A DNA stretch of 64,000 nucleotides from Varroa destructor (Eukaryota; Arthropoda; Arachnida; Mesostigmata; Varroidae). The stretch is from the NCBI RefSeq assembly GCF_002443255.2, contig NW_019211458.1, forward strand, positions 18,285,939 through 18,349,938, in the 5' to 3' direction. Position numbers and translations under genes: made by a program. This document shows positions 25,631 through 37,432 of this stretch, one piece after another. Under the pieces are notes generated by a model. The model had not been told where the DNA came from, did not search any database, and worked only from the letters and a program-made list of their open reading frames with translations. The stretch's first letter is position 1, and every line of letters begins with the position of its first letter.

Positions 25631-25872
25631 TATAGGCGGAGCTAAGATCTCATTCGATCACATTGGATGAATCCTTTTTTCAGAAAGCGTCCTGCGTTTG
25701 CATGCGGCTAGTCGTTTGCTCGCCTTCACCCGTTGTTGTGCAGCTGCTTTGCCATCACAGCAGCAGCGGAAATGACCAGTAACATTTTCAGTGGGACAAA
25801 AGGCAAGGTACACGCAATCACTTTGCGGTAGACGATTGCCCGAGCATCGTCAAGATCAGGAGTCGCGATTAA

Positions 25873-25938
25873 CATCATCATCATCATCATCTGCAGCAGC
25901 AGCAGCAGTAGTAGCATCATAACCATCATCATCATCAT
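25873..25938. repeat. Compound CAT/GCA/CAT microsatellite
   Basis: (CAT)6, then (GCA)5 with two GTA units, then (CAT)5 after a short break. It accounts for the Met- and Leu-rich minus-strand frame here, which is not a gene. Confidence 0.9.
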
Positions 25939-27727
25939 TTACTATCACAGATGCTGCGGTCGCTTCAGAGCGTTAAGCAAATCTTCGTTCGCCGCCGATG
26001 TAGATGTGCGGAGTGCTATAAGCGTTCTGTTCGCTGTCACTGTTCTATCGACAAGCACGTTTTTCGCCGTTTACTACTGGGTCGCGGCTATAGGCAAGGG
26101 TGAACAGACAGAAATCGACTCTGCTGAAAGAATACCAACGAGAGACTTTTGAAAGTTAGCACAAGTTCCACGCTCGGTTGCCGTAGCGCCAGCCGCAGCA
26201 GCCGTTGCCATCTACCGCAAATAGATCGCAGGTGACGGCATCAACGATAACGACTACTTCGATGCGAGTAAGTTAAATAGTAATGGAGCACAGATAAATC
26301 AGAAGAGTTGAAATTCATCTGCGGTACAACAAAGTATGGTCTTATGGATAGATAAAGGGACATTTCTGTCTGTAAACAATAAAGAAATGAACGAAACGGC
26401 GAAGCGAGGAGGAGACACAGATCCTAGAAGTTCCACACGCGCGATTGAGGGCATGATTACGAACAAAACGCCCAAGCTACCTTTCTACGCTCACAAGGAC
26501 CGATGGATTCGGTAAATCGCTGTTTTGAAAGCAAGGTTACATTGTCCATGTGACGGCAATGACGCGATGAACTTCGATAGTTGAGGGAAAGAGAAATTCC
26601 GAAATAGATGGGCGGGGTAAGTTAGAATGGTTTTCGAAAAACCAGGCTGCTTTATAGATATTTCAGCAAATCTTAGTGCAGAGCGGGCCCTACCATTAGA
26701 ACCGAGCATTTAGATGTCTCAAGTCAAACGAGCGTAGGTTAAAGGTCGCAAAGTTGCATCGCTTCGGATTCCAGTACTGCAATTGCACACCTCCTCGCTA
26801 TGATCTTTGATTTTGAAGTGAGAACGGCGTACACACAATGCCTATGTTTCCGTCTGCGTTTCTGCGTGATACCATCGAAATTCAAAACAACCAGTTTATT
26901 GTTGACAATACTTCTATAAAATCTTCTGTTAAAGCAAAGCGCAGTGCTAAGATGGATTAAGTGCGCAAACAGATTGAGTACTATGTATACTAGATCTTCA
27001 AATTCCTTGAAAACCCACCAGCTACCGCATTTTTGGCTACGTTTCAAGCGTGAGTAGAAGACCTCTTCGTATTACTTGTTTACTGGCCTGACTATTACGT
27101 CTATGCAAAGGTTACCAGGAGATTCCGGCTGATTCGTTCCTGGGGTAATACGTTCAGGACTCCTTAATCCACACAAATATCGTATGGCGATTGTCACAAT
27201 AAGTACTGATGCCGATTATGCGGGCTCCGAAACAATAAGCTTTATATCGGCGGAATCGACTACGACCGTGCGCTAGCTTCATGCTGTGTCTAGATACAAC
27301 AAGATGGAAAGTATATGTGCTCGTGCGGGATCCAGCAAAGGTAACAGGGACCTAAGGGGGTTCAATAGACATTCAACGGGAGATGGCCATCAGGTTAACG
27401 GTGTCTACTGAACAAATGATGGGCGAGCGACATCGTCTGGTACTGCCGCGTATTTCTTCTTTTTATATACCATTACGACCAAACTCTATTTAACCGCTGG
27501 GTGAACGGATAAGCATCATGCGGTTCATCATGCCGCAGAAAATATTATATCAATCGATGGAAGATGTGACGATTCTGCTACAGATAATATTTATTTCTGT
27601 CAATCTCTATCCGTTGTTTGTGCCGCTGTCTGAAAGTAGGAATCTTTAAAAGTACGCTAACCTAAAAAGTAGCGTTCTTTTATGCCACTGAGCAAACATT
27701 TTCTATAGTAACATCCGTACCTTACCG

Positions 27728-27737
27728 TTATCGATAA
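27728..27737. promoter_or_regulatory. TTATCGATAA palindrome (DRE-like octamer)
   Basis: It contains TATCGATA, the DREF-binding octamer defined in Drosophila, within a 10-bp perfect palindrome. It is an isolated single copy, so function is doubtful. Confidence 0.2.
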
Positions 27738-28959
27738 GGCTCTCACTTGGCTATTATTTCTAAAGGTCTCTTCTTCACTTACTCGAAACGGACATATATT
27801 CCGCTTCCGGGAAGCCGATGCCGAACGCCGACGCCAAGACAACTACATTTAACGCCATAATCAAGAATCTGTTTTTCGTCTCCAAGTTTACCAGTCTGTC
27901 TTCTTGACCATCACAGCTCTTGTAGACGGACTCTTTTACCTGAAACATCACAGAGCGCCTCTTAGCGGCCCGTTATGTTCAGCCTTTCACAGACCGTTGC
28001 TTTCCGCCAGCCTCTTCGGCTCATCACGGTGTGAGCTCATACCTGCGATTCATAGCTGGCCTCACGGAGATCGTCACTGAATTCTCTTCCGCAAACCGCA
28101 GGATTTGAGATTGATGGCTTCCATGCAAATGACCGCGCATATGTCATTTCTGAATGCTCTTGCCCTGACCATCCGCTGCGCGATTGGCTCACCCTTCTCA
28201 AATGCTTTTTGCCTAATTTACCTGAGATCTTCTCTTTTTTGACTCGTCCCTTGCGCATTCCATCGATCATTTAACTTGCATAAGAGCGCGCACTCATAAC
28301 GTTTATTAATTGCTATATAGTGGCTTTCTATGAGATGGAATCATTGAGTTGAAAGGAGCTTCGTCTTCGGGAAATCAATTTGGATGCGTAGGACGCGCAC
28401 TGAGAACCAGTATGAGTACACTTGTACATATATCATATGAAGGGCATGGCTACTGTATAGTTCTTCAAGAACGGTTGAAACCTGCATAGACTAAATTTGA
28501 GATTTTTAAGAAGCCTTGTCTACAGATGGAACTCGGCGTATTCAGACGATCGGTATTAGTAAAACCTAACTTTTAAGCCGATATATAGCTTAAGAAGTAA
28601 ACATTAATAAGTTGATTCTCCGTTCTTCCAAAGCTTGAGTCTGAACAAGCCCATTTTTTTGAACCGTTTTGAAGCTTTAATACAAATACATATGTATGAA
28701 GGGAAGTTTGAAATGGAAATAACATCATGATATATATGTGAAATTTCGAACAGAGTTGTACTACCAGCAGAAAGCGAATTCTGTAATCATCTAAGCTGAC
28801 TCCCGTTACTCACAACCCTTTCGCATAAACTCAATTGTCATTTCCTTTCCCACTACTTCACATAGCGTTTGCTCTGCAGAAGCAGTTGCCGCCACTGTGA
28901 AGCGGTGCCGTTTCAGCACTTTTTTTCATCGTCTTCGATTCTTCTCCGCTGGCTAAACT

Positions 28960-29360
28960 GTCGTAGCGCTACAAATAGCTCGACCCGTTGCGTTCGCAGA
29001 CACCGCAGATAGCGCCCTCTGTGAGCCGACTGGGTCGCCCCAGGCCTGACAAACGTCTGGTGAGCCGGACGCCACCGACAGTTCGCGCGCCGCAGTCAAC
29101 ATCGGCGGAGCGCTGCAGGACCGCAAACGGACGGAATACCTTAGAAAAATTTGACGTCAAACTTAGAAGAGAAAATTGGCACTTGTGATCATCAGCGTCG
29201 ACGATGATTTCGACGGACTAAGTTTTCTCGTGTTTTCGGAGATCGGCAGCGTCGTCTTCGAAAGATTGCCGAGTACAGCGCTCCCAGTGAACGTTCCTGT
29301 AGTCAATAGACTGATACTGACGCGCACCGTTAATGATGCGATGGAAATAGATTATTAGGT
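28960..29360. promoter_or_regulatory. GC-rich island with CTCF-like and CRE motifs
   Basis: A short island clearly richer in GC and CpG than its surroundings, open in several frames on both strands (28969-29160 minus; 28988-29188 and 29176-29358 plus). The translations share no known domain. On the minus strand the island contains AGAGGGCGCT (complement of 29011-29020), a perfect CTCF core. At 29150-29161 it contains the 12-bp palindrome TTTGACGTCAAA, a full CRE. A promoter, enhancer or boundary is more plausible than a coding exon, although an unrecognised exon is possible. Confidence 0.35.
29150..29161. promoter_or_regulatory. Full palindromic CRE (TTTGACGTCAAA)
   Basis: It holds the full eight-base CRE TGACGTCA extended to a 12-bp palindrome. 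CREB/ATF homodimers bind this in animals. It sits at the edge of the GC-rich island, 130 bases from a CTCF-like core. Confidence 0.4.
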
Positions 29361-31851
29361 AGTGGGACATATATTATTGCGACGTGGGTTTGTAAAGGTG
29401 AGTGTGCGTATTTTTCGCCTTGGAGTGCTAGTGCGACACTGCCCATCTTTCTGGCTACCTAGTACTCATGAGCTACAGGTGACCCGACGAAGCGTATCAC
29501 TAGCATCGTCGTTAAAGAGATAAGGCGCTAGTCATTTGATAATGAGTAGTATTCGATATTGTGTATGGTGCGCTAATTCGAATGTGAAGAGTTGGTAAGG
29601 AAACAGCTTTTGCTATGGCGCGCACCTGGATAAACTGTGCATAGGAAGTGCTCTTGATTAGAAATCTCTGGATAACGTGATGAACGTAATACAATGAGTA
29701 GATACCTGACTCCAATAAAAGGATAAGAGCAGCAAAAGGTTGGTTTTGTATGAAAGGTAAACATTTCGTTATGTTACAACATGTCGCTTTGAGAAGCTGT
29801 CTCAAAGGTATACACAGCCTAGCCTTAATTCCGTCGGTTCGATTCGGTGGTTCCGATTCCGACCTAATCAAGATACTATTCACTACTCTGTTACGTCATT
29901 TGTGGCAAGAAGCCAGATGATTCTAGCTAACTTCTAGCATCAAATATTCCTCTATACGTTCATTATGTCAACTCAGATAGTAGTCTTAAATGGTAATATA
30001 CCATGTGATGAACTTCAACTCAAATTACTCTCAAGCTTTGTGACAGTCATACCGAAACGAGAGGGACGACATCCAGTCGTCACCGTGTCCACATCCGGGT
30101 GCTAGCTTTAGAGAGTGTGCCTCAATTAAGTGTAAATTGGGCCCGCTGCAACTTTCCTTCTCATATATTTCAAATGAGTTAGTCTGCTCACGTTGCGGTA
30201 GCGAAAAATCCCGCTGGCCCTCTTCTCCTACGTACTTCATTGGTCAACCTAAAAAAGGTACATGTGATAGCTTTATCTCTCTCCATATACTAGCATATCG
30301 AAGAATTGAAAAAGTTTATTTGGTAGAGTGAAAATACCTGTGGCTACGCGTTGTTGAGCCAGCACAGCTGATCCTCTTCATCATAAACTTTGTCTATGAC
30401 GTCCGTTCTATGAATGACTTTCTTAACGTGCACAAATCGGCGAGTTCCGTTTGGTAGGACCTACCCATCATGTTAAGATCCTTGTATATAGATCTTCGTG
30501 TCATATGCTTACTGCTCATCATTATCATCGTTTGAATAGCTGCTACTAGACGTGCATTTTACTATTGACGATACATCATTAAAAGTGAATACAAGTAGGG
30601 CTGATCCGTAACGTTGTAAGGTGAAGGTCCAGACAGACGATGAATGAAGCTTAGGATGGCAAATAGTTTTGATGGTTGCAAGGAGCCACGCTGTCAGCCC
30701 TGTTCAGATCAATCCAAATTAAAGAACCCCAAAAACCTCTCAATCATGGATACGACAACGGTAAAAGCTTTATTCAATTGTATAAGGCGGGCCGTACAAT
30801 AGGATTCTATTTAACCTCCTAATTTTATGATTAAGTCGACTTTTTTTTTTAAATGTAACACGGCACAATTTCGAGCAGCTCTATCGAACGGTACACTGAA
30901 TCGAAAGTAGCTCTTCTTTCAATGGCGTTGTTTCGTAACGATCGCAAACTATAAGACAATGCTACTTAATTACGTTGATTATAATAAGTTTACTCAAGTT
31001 CTGCTGTGTTTGAAGCGCTTCACCTTCATACAGTTGTTTTCCAATATCGTCACGCAATTTGTAATAGCTGAGTAAGCAAATGTTTCTCTTTTCTATATAA
31101 GACAGCTGAGATTACAGTCTTGCGCCAGCTGTACGGGGTGAAACCGGTCGTAATTGCTAAGATTTATTCAGGACCTTGCTTTAGCCGTTCGATGCTTCGA
31201 TTTTACTCGCAAGACTAGTTCGTTTTCTTCGGATTTAGCTGTAAAGTTACGTGAAAAAATTTCGCCCGCCAAGAAAGTTTATATTTATTGCTAGTATCTA
31301 TTTAAGCCCCATAAGCCAAGATGACATTACAAAGAGACATGCTGCTACCGAGCGTTGCGAGAGCGGACAGTTGGCTTCTAGTGCGAAGTCTAGCCTTGGT
31401 TTCGAAATTAGACCGTCTCACGTGTTCCTAGGTTCAGTGGTCAAACGCGTAACTACCCTGCACTATCTGAAAGTGACAGATACTTTTGGTCGGCGAGCAG
31501 GCATAAATTATAGCGCAAAATCGAACGGTACAATGATGATGCTGCTACAGATATCCTTCCATCTTCGATAAGTGCTTTTCTGCATCCATCTGGACACATA
31601 TAGTCGATCCCTGTGTTTCGGTAGAAGGTGCGATTGCAAATGTTATTTTACATATTCGTACAATGAAGTTGTCAAGTTAATGATAAAAAAAAATTAGATT
31701 TCTCTGATTCTTATAAATTATTAATCAGTCTAGCCATGTGCCTAATATCTCATATGTTATATAGACAAGCTCTCTGCAAGTGGGAATCGTATTCGAAAAG
31801 CGGAAAAAACACAAAATGACTAGGTAATTTCACTAATCGTCGCGCGTAAAA

Positions 31852-31862
31852 TTTCGCGCGAA
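31852..31862. promoter_or_regulatory. E2F-like palindrome (TTTCGCGCGAA)
   Basis: It matches the E2F/DP consensus TTTSSCGC on both strands and follows another cgcgcg word 15 bases upstream, in otherwise AT-rich sequence. CpG-dense words are rare here, so it stands out. No promoter is evident nearby. Confidence 0.25.
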
Positions 31863-34477
31863 CTTTGAACACTAGCAGGTAGGCGCAATAGATTACAGAC
31901 GTCAGAATTTTCCCATATTCAGGCCAGCTTTAATGTCCTGTAGCACTTGATCCTTCCAAACAGGAGCTGTTCTGTAAACAATGGTCGCTATGAGTGGTAA
32001 AGAAAAATTTGGTACACTAAAATGCTTGTGCTTTATTTACATGTATTTAAATTTCCTTTATAAACCCATTTAAATTTTCTATCGTAACAAACCTATTCGA
32101 ATTGCACCCTGCTCGGATAATTATTCCACGCCTACATATTGGAGCTAGATAGTCGTTTCAGGAAACCGCTAGAGATTTTTTTTCATTCAACAAGTCAGGT
32201 CATAATAACAATGCAATACGTCCATGTTACATGTAATGTAAAATGCGTGCATATAACTAAACCTGTAACGTACTTCTTGTCCTTCCGCAAACTCTAGAGC
32301 TGTCGCATTGACGTGTTGTACGATTTTCATTGTTTGGCCCTTGTAGCCAGTAGAGCATTTTAAAGTGTCAGGCCATTTTTGCGTCTTTGTTGCACAGAGT
32401 TTCGCAAAGCCCGTGTCACCGACACGATACCTTTTGCGATGCTTCGGGCCAAAGCAGGCCTACCACGATAAAAGGTCTCGTTGCCTAACATGAAATCTGG
32501 TTTGCCCTCACTAAATATACTAAAGGCATGTTGTACAGCCTTGTCACATAGTAGTCGCTTATATACATTTAGTTACCTTGACCAAAAGTTCCCCGAATGC
32601 GCCTATCAAACAATTCGAGCATATTTTTCGACAGATGAAATAAATTACAAAAGAAATAGGTCCAGATCCGGTTTAGGCAAGCGGATACTCCTATGTATGT
32701 AGCGTATAAGTTGCAAATATAAAAGAATAAGTTAGTCGCATAACGTTGCAATCGGTATTTTAAGTTCACATGATAAACCGATACACTTATTTATTTTGTT
32801 TGCTTACCATTAATAGCCATGTTGAACAGTCGGGTGCGGCTTTTTTGAGTTATTTCCTCAAGTAATAATATTACCATCTTTGAATTATGATAATCCTCTT
32901 TGCATAGAATTAATTTCAACTTTACTAAGTTCTCTGTGAAGTTCGAAAATGGCTACGCTGCGAGTAGGCCTAGGCGCCGAGCACGACCTACTTAATTCCA
33001 TGCAAGCTGAAGATGTGGCCTTGTATGTAGATATGCACAGAAAACAATAGATGCTTTCGCCAAGTTAGCCGGCTTATAAATACCCGTAGTTGAGGGTGAT
33101 TCGATTTGGGTTTATACGATTTTCCTGAACCTTACTTTAATATGAGCGAAACACGATTGTTTATTTGGGTTGCGTGGGATCCATCGCTTTATGGCGGCCC
33201 AGGCAGCAAATACCTTAATGAGTTAGGTAAAAACGTATTGAGAAAGCTTAAATAGCAAGCGTAACGTGGTAAATGGAAAGGCCTTTGATCGTAAGAGGCC
33301 AACTGCAACTATCTTCTACAAGCAGCCTTAATTTTTCGATTCGATTAAAAGCAGAAAAGAGATAAAGTCGAACCTCTTTTGATGTGGGCAGTAGCTGAAA
33401 GCTGGGGCAGTCAAAAATTTTCGTAACGACAATATCGTATACGTAAGCTATAATAGGAAGATACCGGTAGGGCATTTGTGTATTTCGCATGCACTATAAG
33501 ATATATCCATTAGTTTAATAGTATGCATGGTGATCATAAGGGTTTCCAGTACTAAGGACAAAAGCCTGCCTAAGTTATATTACTACGATAATGATAAAGG
33601 CCCTCCAAATTCCCGACAGTGCTATTCTATTCATTAATATATAATGAGTGACTTCCGGTGATCACAATCTAGGTAATAGAATTGCTATTATGGAATTATA
33701 GCGAGTGGTGGGGTCTGCAGTTTGCCATGATCTGAGAAGCTGGAGGAGATGATCAGAAAGTGAATGATTTAACGACGCTTCGATGATCTCGATCTATCCA
33801 TCTGAGCAGTTTATTTCGTTCGTTACAGCCCAGATTTAATTTCTCTGCTTGCTAGCGAGCGGAAATTCCTTATTTGCCACCCGAGTAGGCGTTCAAGAGC
33901 CCAGATTATGTTTGCTTTACGCAAAATCATTCAATTGCAAAGCGATATCAGCCCATCGACACCCCTGAACACTGTTGGCGCCCAGTCTAAAAGATAACGA
34001 AGTCTAAAATGTTCGCAATTAAATTGTAGCTATTCGTGCGGAGCGCCGTCACGACTGAAATGGCTGTGGCAAACGCGGCGTTTGTCAGAAACTCTCTATG
34101 GTCCATAGCGTCTTCCATTCAATGTTGATGGAGTTGCATACGAGCATCATATGGGTACGGCGACATGATGAGCGTCATTGCTACTCGTATGTGTAATTAC
34201 GTTAAAGATACGCGTCGCCAGAAAAGAAGATGCCAGACCAGCGATAGCTGACAAAGAGTATGTCAATACCCTTAATTTTCAATGAAGCGCGTATGTTAAA
34301 CAAAAGTGCATTTGGCTAGAGAGGCGAAGCGACTGACAGGCGGGCCGTCAGACAATTTGGAGTAATTTTATGTTTCACAACCCATTTAGTGGGTTTGATA
34401 TTACGATACAATGGCTGCTGCTATCGAGGTGGCCACAATGACGATGATGGTATTTTAAGGGTGATTCGTTACCGCAG

Positions 34478-34510
34478 GGTTGTCAGCGTTGCCGAAAATG
34501 GCTGACAACC
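34478..34510. repeat. 10-bp inverted repeat, 13-base loop
   Basis: ggttgtcagc (34478-34487) pairs perfectly with gctgacaacc (34501-34510). It is borderline for chance at this length. Confidence 0.6.
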
Positions 34511-35000
34511 AAAAGCTGTTCGTTGTACAATAGAATTTTGTCGCCGGTCGAAAACTTCAACGATTTTTCGTAAAGGTGTAAATCGTACCGGCTACTGCAA
34601 TCACAACCGACTGCAGATGTATATAGTGAGGTAGAACCGCTTCTACCAAATGACCCGATATGATTTTAAGTTCCTAAAAGCTTTTTCTTAGTCGGAGTGG
34701 AGTTTGCGGATACGCATACGTAACTTGCTGCTAGCCGGTTGGCTTAGTGTTGTTGGGACGTTAAGTTAGAGGCTTCCGAACGTCTGAAAAACCGTTTGGT
34801 CTACTATTATTCTAGTGGCAAATGTAACGCCGCTTGCATATATTCAACAAGTACCAATACCGACATATTTGACGAGTATTGGTATTTGGTGGGCGGTTCT
34901 TATTGTATTGAGAAATCTAACGAACATAGTAGCAGTGCCTTTTTCAAAACAATTTTGTGACAACAATTGTGCCATATTGACGCAAAAAGCGTTATCTTGA

Positions 35001-35014
35001 TATATATATATATA
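35001..35014. repeat. (TA)7 run
   Basis: Seven TA units directly after a short open frame. An ordinary microsatellite. Confidence 0.85.
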
Positions 35015-35699
35015 TTGAGACTTGCAATTAGCCACAGTATAGTACATAGCGGATAGGAGCAAACACCTGAAGTACATTAGCTTTTACCAAATCAGTTGTT
35101 CTGAACGACACTCATTGGAAAGCCTCCGCGTTTCATCTCCGTTCTGGGTTTCACCGACAAGGCAAAGAATACTGTAATTAACATCGGTTCGGCTGGCTGA
35201 TCGGACATACACACGTCTGTCTGCATACATCGCGTTCGTTTACTGCGTCAGTTCCCTGTGAGCTAATTCTATTTTCTGTTCGTATACATGCTGCGTTTTC
35301 GTTTTTCGTTCGATATTTGCTTAGACCTTTGTTGGATCGCACACGTCTCGCCTATTCAACGCCCTTTTCTTTGAACAAACTAATAGAAAGGCAACAAAAT
35401 AACGTATTCGGGGTAAGCCAAAAGGATTCACTCGATGAGAAAATATGCCACGATGTCGTGGCGCATCTTGCTGTGCCGGATCAGATTGGGCATGAGCGTA
35501 GCAAATGTCAGGGGACACGACCAAGACAGCAAACGGATAAATGCTGGCAGCGAACAACTGACGGAAGCATGTAGCCCCAATGGATTCGACCCCTTCATTG
35601 TACTCCACCCATCGTAAAAACTTTTTGCTTTTTCTTCTATTATTATATTTGAGAATCTAGATGTGTGTTTATATTTGAGATATGCATGTGTATGTACAG

Positions 35700-35722
35700 G
35701 TGCGCGCGCGCGCGCGCGTACA
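35700..35722. repeat. Alternating GC tract, Z-DNA type
   Basis: Twenty-three bases of strictly alternating purine and pyrimidine, with 35702-35718 all G and C. Such GC alternation is the classical sequence for left-handed Z-DNA under supercoiling. In AT-rich DNA that should lose CpG it is unexpected. Confidence 0.8.
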
Positions 35723-37066
35723 ATTGTGTGAATCACGGAACTAGTTTATAATGGGTCTATACCCTGTTGGTGGCTTGGCCATCCAGCGAGAATGTCTACC
35801 TGTTTCAGTAGCTTGGATGCCCCAAACGTTATCTGAACCCAATACGATTTGTCGCGTTCAGATGAACTCCGCTGGCAAAGACTCCTATGGAAAACTGCTA
35901 GTTATCTATACCTTGATTTGATTAAACGTCTAATACTGTTCGGAGGTAGATTGCGCAAATAAGACAAATAAGATGAATAGATCGAGGGTCCTAAATTTTG
36001 TGCGGTTTAGTGGAATAGTACAAAAGTAATTCTTCTAAGGTCTTGTCAGGTCAAAACGGCCTTGTAGCTGATGATAGGACTGGACGTCCGAGGAAGGTGA
36101 ACCCCAGTTTACTAATGGCAACTCAAAGCTAAATCATATTTGATAAAGATATATTTTTTATTTATTATTGTTTATTTTATTTTCATTTCATTGTTATTTC
36201 ATTTTGCACAGCTTAGTCCTACGGCCGTGTAGTACAGCCATATGAGAGAAGGCAAACATCAGCATCGAACTAAAACTAGTTTAATACGATAAGGAGTGGT
36301 ATGGCATGATGACTAATACGCATCTCCTTATATTTGTTATCGCTGTGTACATGCAGCTATTTCTGGCTAGAATGTTAGCGTTGGCAAGTAGCTATCATGC
36401 CGTATCTTAGATAAATATAGCAAGGCTTACCCTCGTTGGTCCTAGCGGAAACAGGCCCTTGATGCTATCTATACCTAAAGGAAGGAATTCTGGGAGTTCA
36501 TGCATACAGCGGAAATAGCTAAAAGCGTTCAGACAAAAACGTAGTACCGTACAGGCAAAATTCGTAGCAGTATCATTATATATATTAGCCAAACTATTGG
36601 AGGCTATGAATCAATTTGATTGATGTTCAGTCCATGCAGAATTTCTAAGTGAGGTTTTAGGATTATCAGGGACGACATCAATGTTCGTGCTAGTACGCTG
36701 CACGACAATATGCCCCCGGAGTGATGATAAAACGTTATGAAGACCGCGCACATACAATGTACTGCTATTTCTCTATAGAATTAAGCAGATTAATTTTAGC
36801 TTTAGCACGGTACCTTGGTTAAGCGTTAGCGTCGTTAAAGGCCGGCGGGCACACTGTGTCACGGGCTCTCAGTCGCTTATCGGCAATAGACTAATTGATT
36901 TAGATAGATCGTATCTCTGATAGATTTAGTATGCTGACCATTATAATTATTATTGTAGTTTCTGATGGGTCAGTCCCACTCTGCCAGTCAATCAGCCGGC
37001 TCACGATAATAGATCATTATAATGAAAATGCGAAAAGTTCTGTAGCACAATGCTTCGAGCCGATAG

Positions 37067-37432
37067 ACTCTTCTACAAAGTACTTTTAGACGTACGTATT
37101 ATGCGTTACCTGTAAACTGGCTATTACAAAGAGAATCCACAAAAAGCGGATTGAATTCAGTTGGAGCCGATTCAACCCGCGTCAGACGAAGCGATGGCGG
37201 CGTTTTTCACTACGAACCGCCGTCACAACCGCTTTCCTCTTCAGCAATAGCTCGCCTTTTTCAAAGTAAGAGGCAAAAAGCTACTACAAGAAGCCCATCA
37301 AATCACGCAGTACCAGCCGTCGCCGGCCCAGATGCTCCTACCGGGTTGTTCACAGGAGGCCGGGACCTGAATGTGCCTTTGCCTGCTGTATTTTCATTAC
37401 TAATACTGATTTTGTGGCCAACGCAGCCTTGA
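37067..37432 (+). other. Possible 3' terminal exon with GPI-signal-like C terminus
   Basis: The frame is open for 121 codons from a TAG at 37064 to the TGA at 37430-37432 and contains no usable ATG. The last 90 codons have more C/G at third positions than the surroundings. The translation ends in a Gly-rich spacer (GLFTGGRDLN) followed by the hydrophobic VPLPAVFSLLILILWP and the stop, which is the layout of a GPI-anchor addition signal. Such tails end many neuronal Ig-superfamily proteins. No acceptor with a good pyrimidine tract is seen; the nearest AG sites are at 37160 and 37186-37187. It could be the last exon of a plus-strand gene beginning outside the window, or chance. Confidence 0.3.

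Larger units (their letters stand above)
23585..28959. other. Mixed stretch with GC-rich, trinucleotide-rich islands
   Basis: No gene is recognised. Between 24.2 and 26.3 kb the sequence is richer in GC and in CAG, CAT and GTT triplets, which opens long low-complexity frames on both strands (up to 150 codons at 24816-25268, minus). Their translations are rich in Ala, Arg, Ser and Val and look like composition artefacts. This texture is typical of long untranslated exons or regulatory DNA in arthropods. Frames at 26739-27047 (-) and 28037-28270 (-) are chance-sized. Confidence 0.45.
29361..37066. other. AT-rich non-coding desert
   Basis: No gene is recognised across 7.7 kb. The longest frames are 123 codons at 29512-29883 (-), 106 at 31251-31571 (+) and 102 at 35428-35736 (-), with no motifs. 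Noted elements are an E2F-like palindrome at 31852, an inverted repeat at 34478-34510, (TA)7 at 35001-35014 and a GC alternating tract at 35700-35722. Around 35.2 kb there is a mildly GC-rich segment with a tcagt initiator-like word but no TATA box. Confidence 0.5.

Noticed and set aside
25726..25938. Methionine- and leucine-rich minus-strand frame
   Set aside because: A direct product of the CAT/GCA microsatellite.
29835..29850. tRNA B-box-like word (ggttcgattc)
   Set aside because: No matching A box or cloverleaf can be drawn around it.
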